A stretch of DNA of 64,000 nt. Source: DASZUK01 sp963745595 (lineage in GTDB: Bacteria; Actinomycetota; Acidimicrobiia; Acidimicrobiales; RAAP-2). The stretch spans positions 18,264 to 82,263 of the forward strand of contig CAVUYB010000027.1 of NCBI GenBank assembly GCA_963745595.1, read 5' to 3'. The notes under the pieces were generated by a model, which ran no database searches, was not told where the DNA came from, and was given only the letters and a program-made list of their open reading frames with translations. Position numbers and translations under genes: made by a program. Positions 26,886-36,687 of the stretch are shown one piece after another (the stretch's first letter is position 1; each line of letters opens with the position of its first letter).

Positions 26886-29232
26886 GTGGGCACGACGGAC
26901 GACGGTCGATCAGGGGGCCGGATCGGCCGCGACTGGCGGGACTCGGAGCCGTGGTGGCCGCCGGAGCCGACACCGCCACCGGGCGCGCCGAACGTCGTGC
27001 TCGTCGTGCTGGACGACGTCGGCTTCGCCCAGCTCGGGTGCTACGGCTCGGACATCGCCACGCCGGTCATCGACGGCCTGGCCGCCGGGGGCGTGCGGCT
27101 GGGCAACTTCCGCACGACCGCGCTGTGCTCGCCGACCCGGGCCTGCCTGCTGACCGGCCGCAACCACCACCGCAGCGGGATGGGCCGGGTGGCCGACCTG
27201 GCCGTCGGCTTCCCCGGCTACCGGGGACGGCCGCCGAAGGAGAACGGCTTCCTGTCGGAGATCCTGCGCGGCCCGCGGCTACGCCACGTTGGCCGTCGGG
27301 AAGTGGCACCTCACCCCCGAGGACGAGACGCACATGGCCGCGCCCCGGGCGACGTGGCCGCTCGGGCGGGGCTTCGACCGCTGGTACGGGTTCCACGGCG
27401 GCGAGACCCACCAGTTCGTCCCGGCGCTCTACCACGACAACCACTCGGTGCGGCCGCCCCGGTCGGTCGGAGGAGGGGTACCACCTGAGCGAGGACCTGG
27501 CCGACCGGGCCATCGAGTTCGTCGGCGACCTCCGGGCGGTCGACGCCGACCGGCCGTTCTTCCTGTACTTGGCCACCGGGGCGTGCCACTCGCCCCACCA
27601 GGCGCCGGCCGAGTGGATCGACCGGTACCGCGGTCGGTTCGACGGGGGGTGGGACGCCTGGCGGGAGGCCACGCACGCCCGCCAGCTGGCGCTCGGCGTC
27701 ATGCCGACCGGCACCCGGCTGTCGCCCCGCCCGCCGTGGGTGCCGGCGTGGGACGACCTCGGCGACCGGGACCCGGGCGGTGGCCGCCCGGTTCATGGAG
27801 TGCTTCGCCGGCTTCCTCTCGCACGCCGACGCCCAGATCGGCCGGGTGCTCGACTTCCTCGGCGACGCTGGGCGAGCTCGACGACACCGTCGTGATCGTC
27901 GTGTCCGACAACGGGGCCAGCGCCGAGGGAGGAGCCGAGGGGTCGATCAACGACGTCCGGCTGACCAACCTCGACCCGGCCGGCCTCGAGGAGATGGTCG
28001 ACCGGCTGGACGAGATCGGCGGACCGTCGACCCACAACAACTACCCGTGGGGCTGGACGATGGCCGGCAACACGCCGTTCAAGCGGTGGAAGCGGGAGGT
28101 CCACCAGGGTGGGGTGGCCGACCCGTGCATCGTCAGCTGGCCGCGGCGGTTCGGCGGGGCCGACGGATCGGCCGGCGAGGTCCGCCACCAGTTCGTCCAC
28201 GCCATCGACGTGCTGCCGACGGTGCTCGAGCTGGCCGGCGTCGACCCGCCGGCGGTCGTCGACCACGTCCCGCAGAGCCGGATCGACGGGACGAGCTTCG
28301 CCTACCTGCTCGGACCGGACGGCGCGGCCGCGGCCGAGCGGCACGAGACGCAGTACTTCGAGATGTTCGGGTCGCGGGCCATCTACCACCGCGGCTGGAA
28401 GGCGGTGACGTACCACCCCGTCGGCCCGCTGTACGACGACGGCCTCGACCCCAACGCGCCGTTCGACGACGACCTCTGGGAGCTGTACCACGTCGCCGAG
28501 GACCTGTCCGAGTCGACGACCTGGCCGACCGGGAGCCGGACCGCCTGGCCGCGCTCGTCGACCTCTGGTGGCAAGAAGCGGCCGACAACCAGGTGTTGCC
28601 GCTCGACAACCGGGTGCTCTGGGCGCTCGTCCACCCGAAGCCCGATCGCCGCCGGCCGCGGTCGAGCTACCGCTACTTCCCCGGCGGGCGCGCAGGTGCC
28701 CGAGGCGGTCGCCGTCAACGTCCGGAACCGGTCGCACGCGGTCGTCGTCGAGGTCGACGTGCCCGACGGCACCGTCGCGTCCGGCGTGCTGCTCGCCCTC
28801 GGCTCGTCGCTCGGCGGGTGGTCGCTGCACGCGGTCGGCGGCCGGGTCCGGTACGTCCACAACCTCTACGGCAAGACGCGTCACGTCCTCGAGGCCGACC
28901 GGGCGCTCGGTCCGGGGCGTCACGTCGTCCGGTTCGACTTCGACAAGGACGCCCCCGGGCCGACGACACCGGCTGCGCCGGGCGGGACCGGGACGATCCG
29001 CTACGACGGCGACGTCGTCGCCACCGGCGCGGTCGAGCGGTTCACGCCGGCCGGCTTCAACGGCGTCGGCGCCGGCCTGACGTGCGGCTACGAGTGGGGG
29101 CCGGCCGTCGGCGAGGGGTACGACGCGCCGTTCCCGTTCAACGGCACGATCGTGCGGGCCACCGTCGAGGTCACCGGGCCGGTCGTCCGGGACCCGCTGG
29201 CCGAGCTGGCCGCCATCCTGGCCGAGCAGTGA
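26886..29232 (+). CDS. Large arylsulfatase (about six frameshifts)
   Basis: This is a sulfatase of about 780 residues, similar in size and order to actinobacterial AtsA-type arylsulfatases. Cys81 in CSPTR is the formylglycine site, and Asp43-Asp44 in VVLDDVGFAQLGCYG bind calcium. Later blocks (VGKWHL, GFDRWYGF, PFFLYLA, VSDNGASAEGG, YPWGWTMAGNTPFKRWKRE) remain in order but switch frame near 27270, 27470, 27775, 27868, 28515 and 28690. Five of the six are explained by one extra base. The end is in frame from about 28690. A beta-rich C-terminal domain follows the catalytic part. It has a GTG start. It hydrolyses sulfate esters; the substrate is unknown. Confidence 0.87.
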
Positions 29233-29321
29233 CCCCGAAGCCTGGTGGCACGACCGCGGTGCTCGACTCGATCGCCGACCGACCGACCGACCGGCGCGGC
29301 TCGGGCTCGGCTGAGCCGCCG

Positions 29322-29744
29322 TCAGCCGTCGACGACGACCAGCTCGACCGGGATGTTGCCGCGGGTGGCCTTCGAGTACGGGCAGACCTCGTGGGCGGCC
29401 TCGATCAGCTGGCGGCCGGTCTGGGCGTCGACGCCGGGCAGCTCGGCCTCGATCTTCGCCCCGATGCCGAAGCCGCTGCCGTCGCTGATGAGGTCGACGG
29501 TGACGGAGACGGCGGACTCGCTGACGTCGACGTGCTGACGGCCGGCGACGAGCTTGAGCGCGCTGTGGAAGCAGGCGGCGTAGCCGGTGGCGAAGAGCTG
29601 CTCGGGGTTCGTCCCGGCACCGTCGTCGCCGCCGATCGACTTCGGCATCGACAGCTGTAGGTCGATCCGGCCGTCGGTCGACGTCACCCGACCGTTCCGG
29701 CCGCCCCACGCCGTCGACGTCGCCGAGTACAGGACCTGGTTCAT
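29322..29744 (-). CDS. ohr: Organic hydroperoxide resistance protein Ohr
   Basis: This 140-residue OsmC/Ohr-fold peroxidase has redox Cys58 in YAACFHSA and Cys121 in HEVCPYSKATRGN and the Ohr-specific TNPEQLFATGYAACF segment, which places it with Ohr rather than OsmC. It reduces organic hydroperoxides using lipoylated or thiol partners in the cytosol. ATG 29744 has GGGAGGTG upstream. No OhrR-type regulator adjoins it. It is divergent from the reductase-like gene that starts 210 bp away. Confidence 0.93.
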   Translation of the reverse strand: MNQVLYSATSTAWGGRNGRVTSTDGRIDLQLSMPKSIGGDDGAGTNPEQLFATGYAACFHSALKLVAGRQHVDVSESAVSVTVDLISDGSGFGIGAKIEAELPGVDAQTGRQLIEAAHEVCPYSKATRGNIPVELVVVDG

Positions 29745-29954
29745 CTCGTGCACCTCCCGTCGGGCCGTCCGCCGGCCCGGCGGAGTCTGGCTTACCAGCG
29801 GGACGCGGTGTCGCGATCGGCCCGGCCGTCCTCGGCCGCCGACCGCTCGCCCAAGCTCCACTTCCCCCGGCGACGCCCTTGTGGTAGCCACGCAGGTGGC
29901 ACGGGCTGACGACGGGTGCCGCCGCCGCCGCCGTCGATCTGGAGGCTCCGCAAC

Positions 29955-31592
29955 ATGACAGACGAGGCAGTGGCCCTTCCGACGCTGGACGCCGCCGATA
30001 TGGCGCTCATCGCCGAGCTGGGCGTTCGACGCCAGGTCGAGGTGGGGGAGTACCTCTTCCGGGAGGGCGACGCCAGCTACGACTTCTTCGTCCTCGTCAG
30101 CGCCGAGGTCGACATCGTGCTCTCGGTCGACGGTGGCGAGAACGTGCTCGTCCATCACGGACCGGGTCGGTTCCTCGGCGAGCAGAACATGCTGAGCGGG
30201 CTCCGGCTGTTCGTCTCGGCTCGGGTGGTCACGTCCGGCGAGGCCATCGTCGTGCCGCGTGACCAGTTGCGGCAGTTGATGGCGACGAACCCGCGGCTGG
30301 GCGACACCATCCTGGCGGCCTTCGTCGCCCGCCGGTCGTTCCTTTTGACGGGCGCGGCGCCGGCGATCCGGGTCATCGGCTCGCAGTTCTCGCCCGAGTC
30401 GCTCCGGGTCCGGGAGTTCCTGACGCGGACCCGAGTGCCCCACGAATGGCTGGACCCGGACCGCGACGCCCTGGTGGACGATCTCCTGCGGCAGTTCGAC
30501 GTCGCGGCGAGCGACCTGCCGGTGGTCATCGCCTCGGGAACGGTGCTGCGCCGACCGACCCCCGGCGAGCTGGCGAGCTATCTCGGGCTGACGGTCGAGA
30601 GCCTGCCGGGGCGCTGCTTCGACCTGGTCGTCGTGGGCGGTGGCCCGGCCGGTCTGGCCGCCGCGGTGTACGGCGCCTCCGAGGGGCTCCGGACCCTCGG
30701 AGTCGAGATGACCGCGCCGGGTGGGCAGGCCGGGATGAGCTCGCGGATCGAGAACTACCTCGGGTTCCCGATGGGCGTCTCCGGCGGGGAGCTCACGCAG
30801 CGGGCGGTGATCCAGGCCCAGAAGTTCGGGGCCAACCTCACCGCGCCGTGCACCGCGGTCTCGCTGCGCAACCACGCCGGGCATCTGGTCGTCCGCCTGA
30901 GCGACGGCAGCGATGTCGCCGGACGGTCCGTGATCGCCGCCACCGGCGCGGCCTATCGGCGGCTGGACGCGGCGCGGCTGAGCGAGTTCGAGGACAACGG
31001 CGTGTACTACGCGGCGACCGAGATCGAGGCCCGCATGTGCGGAACGGCGCCGGTCGTCGTCGTCGGTGGCGGCAACTCCGCCGGGCAGGCCGCGATCTTC
31101 CTGAGCCAGGGTGGGTGTGCGGTCACGCTCGTCATCCGGGGGTCGGACCTCGGGGCGAGCATGTCGCGCTACCTGGAGCAGCGGATCGACGCCGACCCCG
31201 GCATCACCGTCCGGACACGTACGACCGTCGTCGCCCTCGACGGGGACCAGACGTTGCGGGCGCTGCATCTGAAGGGCCCCGACGGCGAGACGGTCGTCGA
31301 CTGCGCCGGGCTGTTCTCCTTCATCGGCGCCGACCCGTCGTCCGGCTGGCTCTCCGGCTGCGCCGCGGTCGACCAACGAGGCTTCGTGCTCACCGACCTC
31401 TCGTTGACCGAACAGCTCGGCGACGAATGGGCGGCGTTGGACCGGCTGCCGTTGCCGTTCGAGACCAGCCACCCCGGGCTCTTCGCCGTCGGCGATCTCC
31501 GATCGGGGTCGACCAAGCGGGTGGCCGCGGCCGTGGGGGAGGGCTCGTCGTCGGTGCGGTCGGTCCACCAGTACCTGGCGTTCTCGAGCTGA
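29955..31592 (+). CDS. cNMP-binding / thioredoxin-reductase-like FAD oxidoreductase lacking the CxxC
   Basis: This 545-residue three-part protein has a cyclic-nucleotide-binding fold (about 15-130, EYLFREGDASYDFFVLVSAEV), then a thioredoxin/glutaredoxin-like domain (about 135-215, IRVIGSQFSPESLRVREFL) with no CxxC. The third part is a full TrxR-type FAD/NAD module (VVVGGGPAGLAAAVYGASEGLRT, APGGQAGMSSRIENYLGFP, VVVVGGGNSAGQAAIFLSQ). Where TrxR has CATC this protein reads VYYAATEIEA, so it cannot act as a dithiol reductase. The cNMP fold may sense nucleotide or redox state. ATG 29955 follows GGAGG. The electron acceptor is unknown. Confidence 0.9.
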   Translation: MTDEAVALPTLDAADMALIAELGVRRQVEVGEYLFREGDASYDFFVLVSAEVDIVLSVDGGENVLVHHGPGRFLGEQNMLSGLRLFVSARVVTSGEAIVVPRDQLRQLMATNPRLGDTILAAFVARRSFLLTGAAPAIRVIGSQFSPESLRVREFLTRTRVPHEWLDPDRDALVDDLLRQFDVAASDLPVVIASGTVLRRPTPGELASYLGLTVESLPGRCFDLVVVGGGPAGLAAAVYGASEGLRTLGVEMTAPGGQAGMSSRIENYLGFPMGVSGGELTQRAVIQAQKFGANLTAPCTAVSLRNHAGHLVVRLSDGSDVAGRSVIAATGAAYRRLDAARLSEFEDNGVYYAATEIEARMCGTAPVVVVGGGNSAGQAAIFLSQGGCAVTLVIRGSDLGASMSRYLEQRIDADPGITVRTRTTVVALDGDQTLRALHLKGPDGETVVDCAGLFSFIGADPSSGWLSGCAAVDQRGFVLTDLSLTEQLGDEWAALDRLPLPFETSHPGLFAVGDLRSGSTKRVAAAVGEGSSSVRSVHQYLAFSS

Positions 31593-31629
31593 CCGCCCGA
31601 GCCTGATCGCTAGGACCCGAGCCTGATCG

Positions 31630-32535
31630 CTAGGAGAGGACGCGGCGGCGGAAGTTGCGCAGCCCGACGCCGAGGAACACGACGCAGAAGCCGACCAGCA
31701 CCGGGTAGATGATGTAGAGGTGCATGTGCGAGGCGTCGGTGAAGGCGGCTCGCATGCCCTCGTTCACGTAGATCAGCGGGTTGATCAGCACGATCGTCTG
31801 CAGCCAGTGCCACCCGCCGACCTTCGACCGGGGCGAGCCGCGTCCACTGGTAGTAGGTGCCGCCGAGGAACGTGATCGGCAGGACGACGAAGCCGAACAT
31901 CAGCCCGATGTTGCGCGGCTCGAAGCGACGTCCCGAGCACCAGGCCGAGCGACGTCATCGCCACGCACGACAGCGGGACGAGGGTGAGGATGATCCACCA
32001 GTGCAGCGATGATGTTGGCCTCGACGCCCGGCGGCGTGGACGACCGAGGCGATGGGCAGCACGATCGCCGCCGAGATCAGCCCCTGGACGGCGCCCGACA
32101 GCACCTTCGCGATGGCCACCAGCCAGATCGGGCACGGGGCCTGGACCCGGTCCTCGATCTCGCGGGTGAAGCCGAACTCCTGGGCCATGCTGCAGGGCGA
32201 CGGACTGGACGCCCTGGAACATGATCGAGATGCCGACGACGCCCGGAACGAGCACGGTCGCGAACGCCGACTCGGCCGGCCGGGTCGCTCGCCGCCGCCG
32301 ATGCCCTGGCCGATCTTCGGGAAGACGTAGAGGAAGACGAAGCACGAGCAGGAACGGCTGGATCAGGGTGCGGATGACGAACTCGCCAGAAGTTCTTCCT
32401 CAGCACGACGAGGTCGCGCAGGATGAGCGCCGCCAGGGCGGTCCGGCTGGCGGCGACCGTCGACCGGGTCGGCGTGAGGCGCGCGGGCCTCGACGGGCAC
32501 GGCGCGTCGTCGGCGACGGGTGGCCGTCGCGCCAT
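31630..32535 (-). CDS. ABC-2 type transporter permease (DrrB-like, heavily frameshifted)
   Basis: Fragments in all three minus-strand frames, in order, resemble a DrrB-type ABC-2 permease: LAALILRDLVVLRKNFW at the N-terminus, then SAFATVLVPGVVGISIMFQGVQS, WIILTLVPLSCVAMTSLGLVLG and GFVVLPITFLGGTYYQWTRL, ending NFRRRVLS. The total of 302 codons is the family norm. I count roughly eight frame changes. ATG 32535 overlaps the ATPase stop (TGATG), so the pair is an operon. It is an exporter component, probably for a drug or lipid. Confidence 0.75.
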
Positions 32536-33544
32536 CAGTCGCGCAGCTCCTTGCCGGTGAGGTTGATGAACACGGTCTCGAGGCTCGGCTCGGCCACCGA
32601 CAGGTCGACCACCTCGAAGCCCGCGCCTCTCGGCCGCGGCGACGACCCGGGGGACGAGCCGGTCGGCACCGCGGACGTGCAGCTCGAGCGCCGCCGTCGA
32701 CCGGCCGGCGTGCCGGTCGACCCCGTCGATGGCCTGCGGTCCAGCACCTCGGCCAGCCGGTGCGGGTCGCCGGTCGCCTTGACCGTGACGATCGTGTCGG
32801 CGCCGACGCTCCGCTTGAGCTCGGCCGGCGTGTCGAGGGCCAGGATCCTGCCGTGGTCCATGATGGCCACCCGACCGCAGAGCTGGTCGGCCTCCTCCAT
32901 GTAGTGGGTCGTGAGCAGGATGGTCTGGCCCTCGCCGTTGAGCTCGCGCAGGATGTCCCACAGGGCGAGCCGGCTCTGGGGGTCGAGGCCGGCGGTCGGC
33001 TCGTCGAGGAAGAGGACGGCCGGCCGGTGGAAGATGGCCCGGGCCACCATGAGGCGCTGGGCCATCCCGCCGGACAGGGCGTAGACCGACGCCTTGGCCC
33101 ACTTGGAGAGCTGGAACTGCTCGAGCAGCTCGTCGGCCGTCCGGCGCGACTCTCGGCCGCGCGATGCCGAAGAGCCGACCGTGGAAGTAGAGGTTCTCCC
33201 AGACCGTCAGCTGGCGGTCGAGCGTGTTCTGTCTGGGAGACGATCCCGAGGAGCTGCTTGGCCAGGGCCGGGTGGGCGACGACGTCGATCGCCGCCGACG
33301 AACGCCTGGCCCGAGGTCGGGATGACCCGGGTGGTGAGCATGCCGGCCGTCGTCGTCTTGCCGGCGCCGTTCGGTCCGAGCAGGCCGAAGATCTCGCCGG
33401 CCGCCACGACAGGTTGAGCTCGTCGACCGCCCGGAAGTCCGTGCCGGCGTAGACCTTGGTCAGGTCGACCGTGCGGATGATGGCGTCGTCCGGCCGGTCG
33501 GCGGCCGGCCGCTGTGGCGCCGGCGTGGGGGCGGTCGTCGTCAT
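32535..33544 (-). CDS. ABC transporter ATPase (DrrA-like, frameshifted)
   Basis: This is a daunorubicin-resistance-type ATP-binding subunit of about 336 codons. IIRTVDLTKVYAGTDFRAVDELNL, Walker A in EIFGLLGPNGAGKTTTAGML, ALSGGMAQRLMVARAIFHRP, Walker B VLFLDEPTAGLDP and the C-terminal VAEPSLETVFINLTGKELRD are present but spread over frames, with breaks around 33400, 33300, 33235, 33160, 32740 and 32625. Most are explained by one extra base. It is coupled to the permease and lies 93 bp downstream of the padR-like gene, so PadR very likely controls it. Confidence 0.82.
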
Positions 33545-33564
33545 AGGTTCGGGATCGAGGCTAC

Positions 33565-33648
33565 CGCTCGCTGCGCCGGGCTTGGCGCTCGCTGCGCCGG
33601 GCTCGGTGCTCGCCGGTCAGGCCTCGGTGCTCGCCGGTCAGGCCTCGG
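33565..33648. repeat. Four related 21-bp tandem repeats between drrA-like and padR-like genes
   Basis: Units at 33565-33585 and 33586-33606 (one type) and 33607-33627 and 33628-33648 (second type) are related in sequence. The last covers the stop codon of the padR-like gene. They lie in the padR-drrA spacer. Confidence 0.85.
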
Positions 33649-34219
33649 CCAGGATCTGGTAGAGCTCCTTGCGGGCCCGCTGGATGATCTCCAGGCCCCG
33701 CTCGACCTGCTCCGGCTGGCCGGCCATCGACAGCTGCCGGGCGGCCATCTGGACCTGGACGACGGCCATCTTGAGCGACCGGGTCCGGTCCGCGCCCTCG
33801 CCGCCGAAGTCCCACGGTGCCTCCCGGTCGCCCTCTTTCGTCGCCGCCTCCGCCTCGCCGCGGCCGGTGTCGGTCAGCTCGTACGTCCGCGTCCCGTCTT
33901 GGGTCGCCGACCGGACGAGCCCCTCGTCCTCCAGCATCTGCAGCGTCGGGTAGACCGAGCCGGGGCTCGGTCGCCAGATCCCGCCGCTGCGCTCCTCGAG
34001 CCGGCGCATGACCTCGTAGCCGTGGGCCGGCCCGTCCGCCAGCGTCGAGAGGACCGCCCGCCGGATGTCGCCGCGGCGCATCCGCCGCCGCCCGCCGCCC
34101 CAGCCCGGTCCCGGGCCGCCGCCCCAACCGCCGCCGGGGCCTTCCATGCCGCGCATCCCGCGGCCTCGTCCCCGGCTCCGGCCGTGCTCCCTACTGCCTC
34201 TGTCGTATCGGTTGTCCAT
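33638..34219 (-). CDS. PadR-family transcriptional regulator
   Basis: This 193-residue regulator has a Gly/Arg-rich, low-complexity N-terminal tail of about 48 residues followed by the PadR winged helix: RRAVLSTLADGPAHGYEVMRRLEE, SPGSVYPTLQMLEDEGLV, and TRTYELTDTGR. A C-terminal helical dimerisation part follows (LKMAVVQVQMAARQLS). Such regulators repress neighbouring drug-exporter genes and are released by the drug. It precedes the DrrAB-like pair on the same strand. A palindromic operator overlaps the -10 of its own promoter. Confidence 0.92.
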   Translation of the reverse strand: MDNRYDRGSREHGRSRGRGRGMRGMEGPGGGWGGGPGPGWGGGRRRMRRGDIRRAVLSTLADGPAHGYEVMRRLEERSGGIWRPSPGSVYPTLQMLEDEGLVRSATQDGTRTYELTDTGRGEAEAATKEGDREAPWDFGGEGADRTRSLKMAVVQVQMAARQLSMAGQPEQVERGLEIIQRARKELYQILAEA

Positions 34220-34346
34220 TTCGATCTCCTTCGATCGATCGTCCGGGGCGCCCCGGGCGACCTCGCTGCGAGGTCCCTGGCGCCGCCGGTGCCGTTGTTT
34301 TCCAACGGGCTCGTGTTTACTCTGTCCTCATCGTGTTATCACGATC

Positions 34347-34385
34347 GGTACCGATATATCGTAACCCATCGCAAACGAATGTCAA
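34347..34385 (-). promoter_or_regulatory. padR promoter with overlapping palindromic operator
   Basis: On the minus strand TTGACA (34385-34380) and TACGAT (34363-34358) are 16 bp apart, the best sigma-70-type match in this window. The near-perfect palindrome GGTACCGATATATCGTAACC (34347-34366) covers the -10. This is the layout expected for PadR autorepression. It is 128 bp upstream of the padR ATG. Confidence 0.7.
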
Positions 34386-34418
34386 GCGCGAGGCCGGAGG
34401 CGGGGTGACGGCCAACGG

Positions 34419-34444
34419 GGAACAGGCCGGCAGCCAGGCCGGTT
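34419..34444 (+). promoter_or_regulatory. Possible sigma-R-type promoter of msrA (GGAAC-N18-GTT)
   Basis: GGAAC at 34419-34423 and GTT at 34442-34444 are 18 bp apart, and transcription would begin about 30 bp before the msrA ATG. msrA is a known type of sigma-R target in Streptomyces. Confidence 0.5.
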
Positions 34445-34480
34445 GACGTCCATACTGGTATCGACGACAGGAGGCGACCG

Positions 34481-35203
34481 ATGGGGTTGTTCACCGCCCA
34501 CAAGCAGGAGATCGTGCCCGAGGACCGGGCGCTCCCGGGCCGGTCGACGCCGATGGCGGTCTCCGACCGGCACCTCGTCCTCGGCACGCCGTTGCAGCCG
34601 CCGTTCCCCGACGGCCTGGAGCAGGCCATCTTCGGCATGGGCTGCTTCTGGGGCGCCGAGCGCAAGTTCTGGGAGACCGATGGCGTCTACACGACCGCGG
34701 TCGGCTACGACGGCGGCTACACGCCGAACCCGACGTACGAGGAAGTCTGTTCCGGCCGCACCGGTCATGCCGAGGTCGTCCTCGTCGTCTTCGATCCGAC
34801 CAAGACGACGTACGACGCGCTGCTCGCCGTCTTCTTCGAGGGCCACGATCCGACGGCGGGGATGCGCCAGGGCAACGACGTCGGGACCCAGTACCGGTCG
34901 GCCATCTACACGACGTCCGCCGCCCAGGCGGAAGCCGCCCGGGCCGCGGTCGACCGGTACCAGACGGCGATCAGCGCGGCCGGCTACGGGACGATCACGA
35001 CCGAGGTCGCGCCGGCTGGGCCCTTCTATTACGCCGAGGCGTACCACCAGCAGTACCTGGCGACCAACCCGAACGGTTACTGCGGGCTCGGCGGGACCGG
35101 CGTGTCCTGCCCGATCGGCGTCCTCGGCGGTCGGGCCGAGAGTGGCCCGGCCGAGGGTGGGTCAGCCGAGGGTGGGTCAGCCGAGAGCCCGGCGGCCCGA
35201 TGA
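34481..35203 (+). CDS. msrA: Peptide methionine sulfoxide reductase MsrA
   Basis: This 240-residue MsrA has catalytic Cys55 in FGMGCFWGAE, then GYDGGYTPNPTYEEVCSGRTGHAEVV and GNDVGTQYRSAIY, and a resolving Cys in NGYCGLGGTGVSCP. It reduces S-methionine sulfoxide in proteins with thioredoxin. The extended N-terminus (about 45 residues) matches the longer mycobacterial-type form. A short Ala/Glu/Gly/Ser repeat tail is encoded by 15-bp repeats near 35150-35185. ATG 34481 follows CAGGAGG. Confidence 0.95.
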   Translation: MGLFTAHKQEIVPEDRALPGRSTPMAVSDRHLVLGTPLQPPFPDGLEQAIFGMGCFWGAERKFWETDGVYTTAVGYDGGYTPNPTYEEVCSGRTGHAEVVLVVFDPTKTTYDALLAVFFEGHDPTAGMRQGNDVGTQYRSAIYTTSAAQAEAARAAVDRYQTAISAAGYGTITTEVAPAGPFYYAEAYHQQYLATNPNGYCGLGGTGVSCPIGVLGGRAESGPAEGGSAEGGSAESPAAR

Positions 35204-35336
35204 CCGGACATCCGCCGCCGATGTCGCCGCCACCGATGTCGCCACCGGACCACCCCAGCCGGGCACGGCGGCTGACCCGACAGCACCCGACGCGTCGATC
35301 CTGCCCGACGGGATCGGCCACCGGGAGGCGAACCGG

Positions 35337-36678
35337 GTGACCGTGGCCGAGCACTACGAGCACGGCCGGTCGCGTCGCAAGGACGTGCCCCGGAGCCACC
35401 ACCGCGGCTGGGAGCCGCCGCCGGGCCGGGCCGACCCGATCGCCCTGTTGGAGGCGTCCAACCTCAGCCGGGTCCCCGAGCTCGTGCCGATCCGCTACGG
35501 CCGGATGCTGGCGTCGCCGTTCGCCTTCCTCCGTGGCTCGGCCACCGTCATGGCCCACGACCTGGCGACGACCGCCACCACCGGCATCGAGGTCCAGGCC
35601 TGCGGCGACGCCCACCTGCTCAACTTCGGCCTCTTCGCCACGCCCGAGCGGAACCTCGTCTTCGACGTCAACGACTTCGACGAGACGCTGCCCGGGCCGT
35701 GGGAGTGGGACGTCAAGCGGCTGGCGGCCAGTGTCATGGTCGCCGGCCGGGACGCCGGGTTCGACGACACCGCGTCGCGGACGGCCGCCGAGGCCGCGGT
35801 CCGGGCGTACCGCCTGCGGGTCGGCGGCTACGCCGGCCTCGGCCACATGAACACGTGGTACGCCCGGATCGACGTCGAGACGATCGCCAAGCTCGTCACC
35901 CGCGCCCGGGCCCGTCGTGTCCTGCAGGCCAACGTCAAGAAGGCCCGGGGCCGGACTGCACTGCAGGCGATGGGCAAGCTGACGACGGTCGTCGACGGCG
36001 TCCGCCGGCTGATCGACGACCCGCCGGTGCTCGAGCACATCCAGTACGACCGGCTCGACGAGTGGGTCGAGGCGATGTTCGTCAGCTACGTGTCGTCGCT
36101 GCCCGACGACCGCCGGCACCTGCTCGAGCGCTACCGGTTCGTCGACATCGCCTTCAAGGTCGTCGGCGTCGGCAGTGTCGGCACCCGTTGCTACCTCGTC
36201 CTGCTCCAGGGGCTCGACGACGACGACGTGCTCCTCCTCCAGTTCAAGGAGGCCGATCCGTCGGTGCTCGAGCCGTTCGTCCGGGCCAGCCAGTACGACA
36301 ACCACGGCCGCCGGGTCGTCGAGGGCCAGCGCCTCATGCAGGCCGCCAGTGACATCTTCCTCGGCTGGGGCACCGGGACGTTCGGCGTCGACTACTACTT
36401 CCGCCAGTTCCCGCGACATGAAGGGGTCGTTCAGTCCGGAGGGCGTGCTCCCCGAGGGCCTGGCCGACTACGCCCGGGTCTGCGGGTGGGCCCTCGCCCG
36501 GGCCCACGCCCGCTCCGGCAACGCCGCGGCGATCGCCGGCTACCTCGGCACCGGCAACCGGTTCGACCGTCACGTCGCCGACTTCGCCGCCGCCTACGCC
36601 GACCAGACCGAACTGGACCACACTGCCCTCGTCGATGCCGTTCGAGAAGGGCGGATCGAAGCCCGTACCGAGGTCTGA
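35337..36678 (+). CDS. DUF2252 protein (kinase-like fold; one frameshift)
   Basis: DUF2252 is recognised from RKDVPRSHHRGWEPP, VPIRYGRMLASPFAFLRGSA, CGDAHLLNFGLFATPERNLVFDVNDFDETLPGPWEWDVKRLAAS and the C-terminal RDMKGSF block, with each quoted stretch lying in the order usual for the family. HxxNFG and D.NDFDE resemble the catalytic and metal loops of protein/aminoglycoside-kinase folds. The activity is unknown. One extra C in 36412-36414 breaks the frame before RDMKG. GTG 35337 is the first in-frame start. An ATG at 35200 overlapping the msrA stop would need a further frameshift. Confidence 0.83.
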
Positions 36679-36687
36679 CGGCCGCCC

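Noticed and set aside
26886..29232. Arylsulfatase as a decayed pseudogene
   Set aside because: All catalytic motifs are preserved in order and most breaks are single extra bases shared in style with neighbouring genes, so sequence error is the simpler reading.
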